Of a stretch of DNA of 64,000 nucleotides, positions 36,576 to 45,081 are shown piece after piece. Below the pieces are notes generated by a model. That model was not told the DNA's origin. It ran no database searches and saw nothing but the letters and a program-made list of their open reading frames with translations. This DNA comes from Cognataquiflexum rubidum (GTDB lineage Bacteria > Bacteroidota > Bacteroidia > Cytophagales > Cyclobacteriaceae): contig NZ_JAKZAL010000024.1 of NCBI RefSeq assembly GCF_022538115.1, positions 1-64,000 of the forward strand, read 5' to 3'. Numbering within the stretch: the first letter of the stretch is position 1; the number at the start of each line of letters is the position of its first letter. Both the position numbers and the translations under genes were made by a program.

Positions 36576-38739
36576 TATCTGCAAATTCCAGGTCTATAGT
36601 TCTTCTATCAATGTCCGTGGCTACTACACGTACCATTACTTTTTCACCCAAAGTGATCATTTTTTTATTTCTTGTCCCAATGAGACGCATATTTTTTTCG
36701 TCAAATTGGTAATAATCGTCCTTCATGTCCTGAACCCTGATCATTCCTTCACACTTGGTTTCGGTGATTTCCACAAAAACTCCCCATTCTGTCACTCCGG
36801 TAACGATACCATCATAATCCTTTTCCTCAGCAAGGGACATGAATTCCACTTGTTTGTATTTGATGGAAGCTCTCTCTGAATCAGCAGCCCTTTTTTCCCT
36901 TTCTGAAGAATGGAGACATTTGTCTTCCCAGGTTTCTGCCTCAGGTGACTTGCCACCATCAAGATAATGCTGCAGTAATCTGTGCACCATCATATCCGGA
37001 TACCTTCGAATAGGGGAGGTGAAGTGGGTATAATGTTGGAATGCCAAACCAAAGTGACCTTTTGCTTCTGTCGTATATTTGGCTTTGGCCATGCTTCGGA
37101 TTGCAAGCTGTTCTAAGACATTCTGTTCCGGCTTACCGAGAATCTCTTCCATGAGTTTATTCAAAGCCATAGAGATTCTAGTTCCTTCCCCGATTTTCAT
37201 TTCATGGCCAAATTTCTTGGCAAAATTGGCAAAAGTCTCCAATCGCTCCACATCCGGGTGGTCGTGAATCCTATATACAAATGTATCCTTTCCTTTGTTT
37301 TTGTTGAAGACAAATTCTGCAACAGTCCTATTGGCTAATAGCATAAATTCCTCAATCAATTTGTGAATGTCCTTTCTCTCTTTGACAAAGAGACCGAGTG
37401 GCTTTCCTTTTTCATCCAATTTGAATTTGACTTCCACCGTCTCAAAATTGACTGCTCCTTTATCAAATCTTCTTTTTCGGAGCTTTTTGGCAAGATCATT
37501 CAAGAGTGTGAGTTCCTTGTAGAAATCACCTTCCTGCTTGTCGATGTTTTCCTGACCTTCTTCATAGGCAAATCGCCTGTCGGAATGCGTTACTGTCCGA
37601 CCTATCCAAGTATTCAGAACATCGGCATTTTCATCCATTTCAAAAACACAGGAGAATGTCAGTTTGTCCTCGTTGGGTCTAAGCGAACAAAGCCCGTTGC
37701 TGAGTCTTTCAGGTAACATCGGGATGGTTCTGTCTACCAAATAAACTGAAGTAGCCCTTTCGTAAGCTTCTTTCTCCAATTTGGTTTTTGGCTTGACATA
37801 GTGGGTCACGTCGGCGATATGGACACCGATTTCAAGGTTTCCGTTTTCCAATACCCTGTAGGATATCGCATCATCAAAATCCTTGGCATCAGCCGGATCA
37901 ATGGTAAATGTGGGAATGCCCCGCATATCGCGGCGGTTTTTGATTTCTTCAGGTGAAATTTCCTCGGGGATTAGGTTTGCTTCATCTTCGACTTCTTTGG
38001 GGTATTCGAAGGGCAAACCAAACTCAGCCATGATGGAATGGATCTCAACTTCATGTTCTCCGGCTTTTCCAAGAACACGGGTGACTTTCCCTGTCGGATT
38101 TTTGTCGTCCTCGCGCCAGTCGGAGAGTTTGACAACTACTTTTTGGTTGTGTTCGGCTCCACCAAGGTCACCCCTGTGGACAAAAATGTCATAGTGCATC
38201 TTTTTGAAATCAGGCACGACAAAGGCGAATCTCGGGGATATTTCTACCCTACCGACAAACTCATCCCTGCTTCGGCTGACGATTTCCAATACTTTTCCTT
38301 CGAGCCTTCCGGTACTTCCTTTGACTGGGTATACCATGATTCTGACACGGTCACCATCCAAGGCATGTTTTAGATCGGCTTCTTTTATGAGGACATCTTC
38401 CTCCAATCCATGTTTTGCATCAGGTTTGATGAATGCAAAGCGCGGATTGACAAAATCCACTTCCCCTTCGATGAACTCAGGTTCTTTGACCGAAGCAAAA
38501 TAATTTCTTGGTGATTTGGATATGTTGCCTGCTGCGGCAAGTTTATGTAACATCGGTTCTACACCGCCTTTGGCGATGGAGTCGCGGATTTCAAGTTTCT
38601 TGATAATCTGTTTGGCATTGAATTCTTTGCCGTAATTGTTATCCAAAAAATTGAGTACTTTTTTGGCCAGTTGGGCGGCATCTATCACCTTTCCGCTTTT
38701 TTTGCCCTTTTGGCCCTGATTATTTGATTTTCTTCCCAT
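36550..38739 (-). CDS. rnr: Ribonuclease R
   Basis: 729 aa. 3'-5' exoribonuclease able to degrade structured RNA. A winged-helix N-terminus (about 15-80) precedes cold-shock domains, the RNB catalytic domain with its aspartate cluster IDPADAKDFDDA, and a C-terminal S1 domain (DGIVTGVTEWGVFVEI). The end is basic (PRNKRR). It lies between the upstream VapC-like toxin (6-bp gap) and the overlapping polyprenyl synthase. Confidence 0.97.
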   Translation of the reverse strand: MGRKSNNQGQKGKKSGKVIDAAQLAKKVLNFLDNNYGKEFNAKQIIKKLEIRDSIAKGGVEPMLHKLAAAGNISKSPRNYFASVKEPEFIEGEVDFVNPRFAFIKPDAKHGLEEDVLIKEADLKHALDGDRVRIMVYPVKGSTGRLEGKVLEIVSRSRDEFVGRVEISPRFAFVVPDFKKMHYDIFVHRGDLGGAEHNQKVVVKLSDWREDDKNPTGKVTRVLGKAGEHEVEIHSIMAEFGLPFEYPKEVEDEANLIPEEISPEEIKNRRDMRGIPTFTIDPADAKDFDDAISYRVLENGNLEIGVHIADVTHYVKPKTKLEKEAYERATSVYLVDRTIPMLPERLSNGLCSLRPNEDKLTFSCVFEMDENADVLNTWIGRTVTHSDRRFAYEEGQENIDKQEGDFYKELTLLNDLAKKLRKRRFDKGAVNFETVEVKFKLDEKGKPLGLFVKERKDIHKLIEEFMLLANRTVAEFVFNKNKGKDTFVYRIHDHPDVERLETFANFAKKFGHEMKIGEGTRISMALNKLMEEILGKPEQNVLEQLAIRSMAKAKYTTEAKGHFGLAFQHYTHFTSPIRRYPDMMVHRLLQHYLDGGKSPEAETWEDKCLHSSEREKRAADSERASIKYKQVEFMSLAEEKDYDGIVTGVTEWGVFVEITETKCEGMIRVQDMKDDYYQFDEKNMRLIGTRNKKMITLGEKVMVRVVATDIDRRTIDLEFADNEPRNKRR

Positions 38740-38745
38740 GAAAGT

Positions 38746-39147
38746 TTATTTCCAATTGTGTAATGATAAGCCCTGAATCTGTGCGAAATGGGCCGTGTTG
38801 TTTGTGATTAGTTGTAGGTCGGAATGGATTGCAATCCCGGCTATCAGTAAGTCAATTTCGCCAATAGTTATCCCTTTTCTCCTAAGGTCAGCATATATTT
38901 TTGCTGATAGCCTTACGGAATTATGAGAAATGTTTAGGACTTCACATTTGCTGATGAAAGTTTCAAATTTTTCCATTTGTTTTTGAGCTTGTTTGTATTC
39001 AAGTCCCTGAAAAAACTCAAATACAGTCAATTCAGAAATGGTCAATTTCGGATGAGAGGATAAGTAATTACTTAAATTTCGAGATGTATTTTCATCATCG
39101 TCAAAAAAATTAATAAGTGTATCCGTATCTAAAATGGATTTTCTCAA
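38746..39147 (-). CDS. VapC-like PIN-domain toxin
   Basis: 133 aa. PIN-domain ribonuclease with its acidic residues in place: D7 (ILDTDTLI), E44 (TVFEFFQG) and D99 (GEIDLLIAG), plus the TNNTAHF motif near the end. The start is a TTG (39145-39147) overlapping the antitoxin stop; no ATG exists nearby, and the spacing before ILDTD is right. VapC toxins cut tRNA or rRNA until held by their partner. Second gene of a type II pair, 6 bp upstream of rnr. Confidence 0.88.
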   Translation of the reverse strand: MRKSILDTDTLINFFDDDENTSRNLSNYLSSHPKLTISELTVFEFFQGLEYKQAQKQMEKFETFISKCEVLNISHNSVRLSAKIYADLRRKGITIGEIDLLIAGIAIHSDLQLITNNTAHFAQIQGLSLHNWK

Positions 39148-39389
39148 ATGGTATTGTGTGATTTAGATCCCTTCAATCGCTTTTCAGGCAGACCTGTTGT
39201 TAATTCTGTTTTGAAATCATCATCCATATTTTTAAGAAACCCTTTATATGCAAGTATTTCTTCCTTACCAGAGTTTTCTTTTTCCAATTCATTCAAAAAA
39301 GTAACCACAACATTCAATTCCTCCAAAGAAAGACTTTCAATCCTTTCCAAAACCGTTTCTTTCAGGCTTTTTACTGTGGTAGATTCCAT
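39144..39389 (-). CDS. Antitoxin partner of the VapC-like toxin
   Basis: 81 aa, acidic and helical, with an N-terminal stretch TTVKSLKETVLERIESLSLEEL-type (split here for length) that resembles small antitoxins found before PIN toxins in Bacteroidota. I see no clear AbrB or RHH DNA-binding motif. Its stop overlaps the toxin start by 3 bp. The identification rests mainly on context and size. Confidence 0.7.
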   Translation of the reverse strand: MESTTVKSLKETVLERIESLSLEELNVVVTFLNELEKENSGKEEILAYKGFLKNMDDDFKTELTTGLPEKRLKGSKSHNTI

Positions 39390-39750
39390 TGTCTCACTTA
39401 CTTTTTCTAAAGTTAATAAAAAACTTAAAGCAGAATTGGTTCCAATTTGGTTTTATTAACCAAAATCCTTCCAAGAAAGCAACTTACCGCTGCTGCGTAT
39501 TTGCGACTCCTTGCCGCCATATACCAAGAATTTTTTCAGGTTTTGGATTTGTGAGATTTTTTCAAACTTGTTGAGCCCGACATTATACAGGTTCAATTTT
39601 GAAATAACATGACATAAACTTTGAAATAACACGACATGAATTTTGAAATTACATACTTTGAATTTTGAATTGACATGTGGTTTATTAGTTTTTATATATT
39701 CGAAAAGAGTCATAATGGGCTTATTTGCCTTATGCAGTTACTGATTTGGA
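39390..39750. other. Intergenic region with 22-bp tandem repeats
   Basis: 361 bp between the antitoxin promoter and the exonuclease gene. It holds four 22-bp units at 39598-39685 (see separate entry). No gene is visible; the open frame at 39456-39713 on the minus strand is composed largely of the repeats. Confidence 0.6.
39598..39685. repeat. 22-bp tandem repeat, about four units
   Basis: Units start TTTGAAATAACATGACATAA, TTTGAAATAACACGACATGA, TTTGAAATTACATACTTTGA and TTTGAATTGACATGTGGTTT at 39598, 39620, 39642 and 39664. The first two are nearly identical; the last two are more diverged. Confidence 0.75.
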
Positions 39751-40485
39751 TCATCCTTCATTGTCCCTGTTAATCACTTCCATTTCGATATCAGGCGGCA
39801 GTCCTTGGAATGCCAAATATATCTGAGCTGTCACCACAACATCACGCAGGCAATATTTCCTTATCGATTCCAAGTCTTTTTGGATATAATAGGCTTCATT
39901 GACCTGAGAACCGTCGATGGACTCCTTGGAAGTAGGGATGTCAAAAATGGCAGCAAGCAATTCGAGCCTGGTGTAATGCTTATAATCCCCGAATTTCCAC
40001 AGTTCCAAAGTATCAAGGTGACGGACTTCCCAAGGTTTTTTGCCTGCGATCTGCAATGGTTCAGGAAGAGGAATCCTATTTATCAAGATCCTTCTGCTGA
40101 GGTAAGGGAAGTCAAATTCCTTTCCATTGTGGGCACAAAGGATCCATTTTTTCTTTTGGAGTAATTCACAAAAGGCAGTCAGGGTGTCGTATTCCAATTC
40201 TTCCCCATAGCTTTTGGTCCGGAATTCCAATTTATTTTCTTCCTCCAGATAATGGAAGTATCCGACTCCCACGCAGATGACTTTACCAAATTCAGCATAA
40301 ATTCCTGCTTTTTGGAAAAATAAACTTCCGGGTTCCACATCTTCCTCTTTAGGAATGATATGCTTTTCTTTTTTAAGCCACTCATCCTGTAGCCGCGGAG
40401 GCAATTCCTTAAAATCGGATTCCAAAGAGGCAGTCTCGATATCCAAAAAAAGGACATCCCCTAATTCACTCAAAAAATTTCCCAT
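39751..40485 (-). CDS. PolB-type 3'-5' exonuclease (PF10108-like)
   Basis: 244 aa. DEDDy-type exonuclease fold: DIET in VLFLDIETA (Exo I), NGKEFDFPYL (Exo II) and YCLRDVVVT (Exo III). This matches the stand-alone family described as related to the exonuclease domain of DNA polymerase B. Probably DNA or RNA 3'-end trimming or proofreading in trans; no polymerase gene adjoins it. Monocistronic on the minus strand. Confidence 0.88.
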   Translation of the reverse strand: MGNFLSELGDVLFLDIETASLESDFKELPPRLQDEWLKKEKHIIPKEEDVEPGSLFFQKAGIYAEFGKVICVGVGYFHYLEEENKLEFRTKSYGEELEYDTLTAFCELLQKKKWILCAHNGKEFDFPYLSRRILINRIPLPEPLQIAGKKPWEVRHLDTLELWKFGDYKHYTRLELLAAIFDIPTSKESIDGSQVNEAYYIQKDLESIRKYCLRDVVVTAQIYLAFQGLPPDIEMEVINRDNEG

Positions 40486-40636
40486 ATAAATGATTTTTAG
40501 ATTGTTTCCTTTTTATCTTCCAAATATTCATTGGACAATCCCATTTCTGGAATTGATTCAATTACTCATTAAGATATTGGGATATTAGTTAATATTCAAC
40601 TAAAAATCAAAAAATCATATAAATTCAATTCTGCCA

Positions 40637-41038
40637 TTATGAATGGAGCACACCTTTCAATCCCAATTCAGGGATAAAGCTCAGATTGGAAGGGTCCATA
40701 CTCCCTTCTGCGAAAATGAATTTTTTGTCAAAAATCTGATCTAGGATATAATAACTGACCCAATATTCATTGGTCAATGCAAAAAGGGCAGGGTCAATCG
40801 GTTCGATTTTGGCGATGGATTCTGAACCAAGTTCTTGGATCATGTGTCTCAAAACCGAGGTTTTCTTTTCTTCTCCACCGATTTGGCCATACCCTTTTGA
40901 GGTAATCATCACAGTATTCAATTCAATCAGGTTGAGATTGATGATGTAAACCGACCATTCGGTATTGCCGTTGGTTTCTTCTTTGGCAATGGCAAGCTTG
41001 ACTCCCGTGACAGGGTGAAAGTCGATGTCTTTTTTCAT
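40637..41038 (-). CDS. Conserved hypothetical protein
   Basis: 133 aa, soluble, no motif I recognise. Coding character is good, with even codon use and a sensible start (MKKDIDFHPV). It contains KGYGQIGGEEKKTSVLRHM near the middle. It stands between the exonuclease and lipB, with a 7-bp repeat array just upstream of its start. I give no function. Confidence 0.75.
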   Translation of the reverse strand: MKKDIDFHPVTGVKLAIAKEETNGNTEWSVYIINLNLIELNTVMITSKGYGQIGGEEKKTSVLRHMIQELGSESIAKIEPIDPALFALTNEYWVSYYILDQIFDKKFIFAEGSMDPSNLSFIPELGLKGVLHS

Positions 41039-41045
41039 TTAAATT

Positions 41046-41080
41046 AGACGTGAGATGTGAGACGTGAGATTTGAGAATAT
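41046..41080. repeat. 7-bp-period repeat array (consensus AGACGTG)
   Basis: Five heptamers in succession: AGACGTG, AGATGTG, AGACGTG, AGATTTG, AGAATAT. The array lies in the 5' leader of the hypothetical gene at 40637-41038. Confidence 0.75.
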
Positions 41081-41106
41081 AGAGTCAACCGTTATTTACA
41101 GTAGCT

Positions 41107-41172
41107 ATATCAACTTTATTTCAACCTTATTTCTATTGTATTTCAATCATATTTCTACTGTATTTCCATTTT
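41107..41172. repeat. 11-bp tandem repeat, six units
   Basis: Units ATATCAACTTT, ATTTCAACCTT, ATTTCTATTGT, ATTTCAATCAT, ATTTCTACTGT and ATTTCCATTTT follow without gaps. The array ends 1 bp before the lipB stop codon. The period equals about one helical turn. Confidence 0.8.
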
Positions 41173-41173
41173 T

Positions 41174-41890
41174 TCAAATCAACTCCATCCCAAATAGTTT
41201 TATAAGATGATTTTTGACTTTTTCCTTTACTTCAGTTTCGCCTAGGGGGTGTCCAAGTTCTAAATGCATCGAAGTGACTGCTTTGTCCGCTATGCCACAA
41301 GGCACAATGTTTTTGAAATAGCCAATGTCAGCATTGATGTTAAAAGCGAAGCCATGCATGGTTACCCATCGGCTGGATTTTACGCCAAGCGCACAGATTT
41401 TTCTGGGATTTTTTTGCTCCAAATAGTCCAGCCAAACCCCTGTCAATCCCTCGATTCTGCCTGCCTCGATCCCATATTCTGACAAAGTCAAAATAATGGC
41501 TTCTTCGAGAAGTCTCAGGTATTTGTGGATGTCGGTAAAGAAATTATCGAGATCAATAATGGGGTATCCCACCAACTGTCCGGGACCATGATAAGTGATG
41601 TCACCTCCCCTGTTGATTTTGTAAAAAGTAGCATCCTTATCTTTCAGGCCCTTTTCATCCAGCAAGAGATGGGATAATTCACCGCTTTTTCCCAAAGTGT
41701 AGACATGTGGATGCTCGACAAAAATCAAGTAGTTGTCAGTGGAAATTTGCGATTCCGGGCCGGTTTGACGGTTTTGGATTTTAAGTGAAACGGTCTTTGC
41801 AAAAAGCTCCTCCTGGAAATCCCAAGTTTCTTTGTAATCCTTGATGCCGAGATCGATGAACTTAACTTTTTTATTGATAACTTGATTCAC
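41174..41890 (-). CDS. lipB: Octanoyltransferase
   Basis: 238 aa, GTG start at 41888-41890. It transfers octanoyl groups from acyl carrier protein to lipoate-dependent enzymes, the first step of lipoate synthesis. Motifs HPHVYTLGKSG, RGGDITYHGPGQ and the catalytic Lys/Cys regions (LGVKSSRWVTMHGFAFN and VPCGI) are present. It is divergently arranged with yraN, sharing an 82-bp promoter region. Confidence 0.96.
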   Translation of the reverse strand: MNQVINKKVKFIDLGIKDYKETWDFQEELFAKTVSLKIQNRQTGPESQISTDNYLIFVEHPHVYTLGKSGELSHLLLDEKGLKDKDATFYKINRGGDITYHGPGQLVGYPIIDLDNFFTDIHKYLRLLEEAIILTLSEYGIEAGRIEGLTGVWLDYLEQKNPRKICALGVKSSRWVTMHGFAFNINADIGYFKNIVPCGIADKAVTSMHLELGHPLGETEVKEKVKNHLIKLFGMELI

Positions 41891-41972
41891 AGTTTTTCTT
41901 TAAATCCAAATGAGAACAGCAACCATAAAATGATGGTTCTCTTTGATAACCCAAAAATAAATAAATATCCCC

Positions 41973-42329
41973 ATGGCGGAACATAATGACAAAGGAAAGG
42001 AGGCTGAGAACTTGGCCAAAGTTTGGTTGATGGGGCGAGGCTACGAATTTGTGGAGGCCAACTACCGGAGCGGACATGCTGAAATTGACCTTATTTTTAA
42101 GCATAAAGGAATTATGGTTTTTGTGGAAGTCAAATTCCGAAGCGGAACCGGTTTTGGCTATGCAGAGGAATTTGTAGATAGCACCAAAAGAAAGCTTCTG
42201 ATAAAAGCCGCTGATAACTTTGTTTATGAAAGAGATTGGCACAAGGATATCCGGTTTGACATCGTCGGAGTATATAGAGACCAAAAAGGGAATGTAAATT
42301 TCAAGCAGTTCGAAGACGCATTTTATTAG
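41973..42329 (+). CDS. yraN: YraN/UPF0102-family endonuclease-like protein
   Basis: 118 aa, normal length. Motifs of the family are present: GKEAENLAKVWL, HAEIDLIF and VFVEVKFR, where E-x-D-x(n)-E-V-K form the restriction-endonuclease-like active site. The family's role is undefined; Holliday-junction or DNA-repair functions have been proposed. Divergent from lipB, with a shared terminator against the cytochrome gene. Confidence 0.93.
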   Translation: MAEHNDKGKEAENLAKVWLMGRGYEFVEANYRSGHAEIDLIFKHKGIMVFVEVKFRSGTGFGYAEEFVDSTKRKLLIKAADNFVYERDWHKDIRFDIVGVYRDQKGNVNFKQFEDAFY

Positions 42330-42338
42330 TCAAAAAAA

Positions 42339-42372
42339 GAGCCTGATTTATCTATCAGGCTCCTGTTTTCAA
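42339..42372. terminator. Bidirectional terminator between yraN and the cytochrome c gene
   Basis: GAGCCTGAT and ATCAGGCTC form a perfect 9-bp stem with a 6-base loop. The minus strand has a strong T7 tail; the plus strand has a weaker CTGTTTT tail. Confidence 0.9.
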
Positions 42373-43340
42373 CTTTTCGGTTTGAATTTTTCTATGGGAT
42401 TTTCTGTAGGTGGTAGAGATTGAAGGTAAGCAAAAATGGCTTTTAGGTCCTCCTCCTTCATCCCCGCATACATTACCCAAGGCATGATGCTCTGGAAATC
42501 ACCCGGTTTGAGTTTTTCAGCTGTATGGTTTTCTCCATACATTTTGAACCGCTGTACAAACATCTCCTCTGTCCAGTTCCCCAATCCTGTCGCATGTGGG
42601 GTTAAATTGGGAGTAGAAAGTATGCCATCGGGAAAGGCAAATTCTCGGCCCCCTGCAAGTGGTTCTCCGACGTAGGCACCATCCTCGAATTTGGTATGAC
42701 AATCCGCACATGCGCTTGCTGTGACTAAGTATCCGCCATAAGCTACCTGATTGTTTGGATCAGGTCTTTTGGTTAATGAAGCTTCAGCCGGCATCGTTCT
42801 CATGATGAGGTTGAACGGAAAATCAGGTTTGGATTCGGGATGGCTTGTTTCCACTGGTTCTAGGCTTCTGATGTATGCGATTACAGCCTCAATATCTTCC
42901 ACGTCCATTTTCCCATAACTGTAGTAAGGCATGATTGGGAAGATGGGAGTTCCATCTCGCCTTACTCCTGTGGTGATAAGCCTGAATAATTCACCGTCTG
43001 TCCATTCTCCGATTCCAAATGGAGTGATATTCGGAGAAATGAATACTCCCGGAAATCCCATCGTAGCATCGAATCTTTCTCCTCCTGTCGCTTCTGTTCC
43101 CGGAATTGGGGGTGCTGAAAAGAGGCTAAAATCTCTTTTGGAATGGCAGTCGATACACACCATCACATGGTTTGCCAAGTATTTGCCATGTTCAATTTTC
43201 TCAGGCGTGATCTCCACTTTAAACTCCGGATCCGCGGGTCCCACATTGGGCAAGGCAAAAGATACATAGGCCACGGCGCCAATAATTACAATTACCAAGG
43301 CTGTCACCAAGTACGCAACAATTTTCAAAAGCTTTTTCAT
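42369..43340 (-). CDS. Membrane-anchored dihaem cytochrome c
   Basis: 323 aa from the ATG at 43340, which puts a hydrophobic anchor (residues 4-29) at the N-terminus. Two haem motifs, C62-I-D-C65-H66 and C211-A-D-C214-H215, are each followed by a Met-bearing region that may give the sixth ligand. The two domains are similar, so an internal duplication. Likely a periplasmic electron carrier like the cytochrome subunits of PQQ or alcohol dehydrogenases, but no dehydrogenase lies nearby. Confidence 0.92.
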   Translation of the reverse strand: MKKLLKIVAYLVTALVIVIIGAVAYVSFALPNVGPADPEFKVEITPEKIEHGKYLANHVMVCIDCHSKRDFSLFSAPPIPGTEATGGERFDATMGFPGVFISPNITPFGIGEWTDGELFRLITTGVRRDGTPIFPIMPYYSYGKMDVEDIEAVIAYIRSLEPVETSHPESKPDFPFNLIMRTMPAEASLTKRPDPNNQVAYGGYLVTASACADCHTKFEDGAYVGEPLAGGREFAFPDGILSTPNLTPHATGLGNWTEEMFVQRFKMYGENHTAEKLKPGDFQSIMPWVMYAGMKEEDLKAIFAYLQSLPPTENPIEKFKPKS

Positions 43341-43497
43341 TAAGTAGTGGTTTGGGTTGAAATAAAAATTCACAAATGCACCCAAAATTTAATGATTTAT
43401 ATTGAATTATTAATAAAAACGAAAGAAAAGATTGACGTCTATTTTTCAAAATGGATTTAAGCTTATTGGCGAGTAGCCCAATAATCTACTTCAGTCG

Positions 43498-43550
43498 GGA
43501 TGGAAGACCGAAGTCGGAAGACCCCCGCCTGTCGTCGGGCAGGGATGTAC
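43498..43550. repeat. Dispersed repeat with 7-bp-period head, copy 1
   Basis: Heptamers GGATGGA, AGACCGA, AGTCGGA, AGACCCC (43498-43525) lead into a GC-rich hairpin-forming segment. Positions 43509-43550 are identical over 42 bp to 51657-51698. A further short match, GGCATCATTGCG, follows both copies. The gap 43341-43672 holds no gene. Confidence 0.85.
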
Positions 43551-43672
43551 CGGACATGTCGGTCACCATCATTGAAATACTTTGAATGAACGCCTTCATT
43601 GGCATCATTGCGCACATACTATTTAAAATCACCCAGAAAAAATTCTGTAAAAAAAGTTGACAAATGGAGGTT

Positions 43673-44341
43673 TCAAAGAAGATTTTTGAGCGTGACCCAA
43701 ATGGTTTCAAAAACTATCAAATGACCTTCTTCGGTAGGATGGATTCCGTCGGGTAGGTTGAGGTCAGGGTTCCCTGCCACACCTTCCAATAAAAATGGAA
43801 TCAATTCGACATTTTCTTCAGCAGCTGTTTGGGGAAATAATTCTGAAAATTCTTTGGTGTATTCCTGTCCCATGTTGGGGGGAATCTGCATTCCGGCCAA
43901 AACTATAATTGTTTCAGGATATTTTCCCCGCACCAATTGGATGATTCCTTTCAGATTTTTCTTGGTCTCCGATGGAGTAATTCCGCGTAAACCATCATTT
44001 CCGCCTAATTCTAAAATAAAAATTGCCGGTTCTTCCTCCAAAAACCAATCCAAGCGGCTCAATCCGCTAGCTGTCGTTTCTCCACTCAATCCGGCATTGA
44101 TGACTCTGTAGTTCAAACCAAGACTATCTATCCTAGCGGCGGTCAATCCCGGGAATGCGTCCTCGGCTTCAATTCCATATCCAGCTGTGAGGCTGTTCCC
44201 GAAAAACAGGATTAGTTTTTTTGATTGAACTGTTTCAGTTTTTGAGGTTGATTCAGATTCAGATGTTTTTTCGTTTTTTGTGGAACATGATGGAAAAAGT
44301 ATGAAAATTAAGAATAGAATTGTTAGGAATGAGTGCTTCAT
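43673..44341 (-). CDS. SGNH-family arylesterase/lysophospholipase (TesA-like) lipoprotein
   Basis: 222 aa. Lipoprotein signal with C19 in FPSC, then a Ser/Thr/Glu-rich linker. The SGNH hydrolase core shows catalytic S50 in FGNSLTAGYG, the GGND block and the D-x-x-H end DGIHP. The nearest model is E. coli TesA, which sits next to ybbA-ybbP in the divergent orientation. The same neighbours are found here at 45082 and 45752, with a toxin-antitoxin pair wedged in between. Confidence 0.93.
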   Translation of the reverse strand: MKHSFLTILFLIFILFPSCSTKNEKTSESESTSKTETVQSKKLILFFGNSLTAGYGIEAEDAFPGLTAARIDSLGLNYRVINAGLSGETTASGLSRLDWFLEEEPAIFILELGGNDGLRGITPSETKKNLKGIIQLVRGKYPETIIVLAGMQIPPNMGQEYTKEFSELFPQTAAEENVELIPFLLEGVAGNPDLNLPDGIHPTEEGHLIVFETIWVTLKNLL

Positions 44342-44352
44342 TGGAATTCATG

Positions 44353-44718
44353 TTAACTTTTTAAAATGATATAAGTCCACCCTGAAGGATTCACCTCTAA
44401 TATAAATGATTCAGATTGAGCTATCGATTTTATTTTATTCATTTCGTTAAGGAATATATCCTGGAATTCCTTATTTGGGATATTTCCCAGGCTTACTTTT
44501 ATTAACTTTTTTGGTGAACCATTAAGCAAAAGATCATTCTTGAAATCAATATCTTTTGAAATAACTATTATGCCATGTTCATCAGCAAATTTAGCTATGG
44601 TGGCATCTTTTGTGTGATACCCATCTAAAACATTATTTACATGGATGGCTTCAAGACCCATTGAATTCAAAAATCTAACAAATTTGAATGAAATGTGGAC
44701 GTCGCACAAAAATTTCAT
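44353..44718 (-). CDS. DUF5615-family PIN-like toxin
   Basis: 121 aa. Opens MKFLCDVHIS, the usual start of DUF5615 (PIN-like) proteins, with acidic residues at D6 and in VISKDIDF. Paired with the upstream DUF433 gene through an ATGA overlap, the usual arrangement of this putative toxin-antitoxin class. It ends 11 bp before the arylesterase start codon, so the module may drive that gene. Confidence 0.87.
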   Translation of the reverse strand: MKFLCDVHISFKFVRFLNSMGLEAIHVNNVLDGYHTKDATIAKFADEHGIIVISKDIDFKNDLLLNGSPKKLIKVSLGNIPNKEFQDIFLNEMNKIKSIAQSESFILEVNPSGWTYIILKS

Positions 44719-44942
44719 GCCATTTCTCTTATTGATTTACCTGAGATTGCCAATTTTGCAAATTCAAATACAGCTAAGAAATCTTCCTTTTCCAATTCAG
44801 GATGGTCTTCAAGGATTTCATCCATACCCATTCCGGATGCTGATAAGTCTAATAAAACCTCAACAGGCCACCTCATTCCTCTTATACATGGTTTTCCATG
44901 ACATATTTCAGGATCGATCGTTATTCGATTTTGATATTTCAT
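44715..44942 (-). CDS. DUF433-family antitoxin
   Basis: 75 aa. Contains the DUF433 signature ITIDPEICHGKPCIRGMRWPV-like opening (residues about 7-26) and a helix-turn-helix-like segment that could bind its own promoter. First gene of the DUF433/DUF5615 pair. Normal length. Confidence 0.9.
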   Translation of the reverse strand: MKYQNRITIDPEICHGKPCIRGMRWPVEVLLDLSASGMGMDEILEDHPELEKEDFLAVFEFAKLAISGKSIREMA

Positions 44943-45081
44943 GATCTCGCTTTTCCCAAATCTACAATTTTTCAGCTATTTTGTTCAAACCCCATCCTTT
45001 CCTTTTATATTTAAACCCAACGAATCAAACCATTTGGCCGTTTGATTGTGTTATTGTCAAAACCAATCCACAAAGATTTTT

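Noticed and set aside
39598-39685. CRISPR array
   Set aside because: Units are contiguous, with no spacers and no cas genes nearby; the same holds for the 7-bp and 11-bp arrays.
39456-39713. 85-codon frame on the minus strand
   Set aside because: Made largely of the 22-bp tandem repeat translated; no start context.
41871-42284. 137-codon minus-strand frame opposite yraN
   Set aside because: Antisense shadow of yraN, which has clear family motifs on the plus strand.
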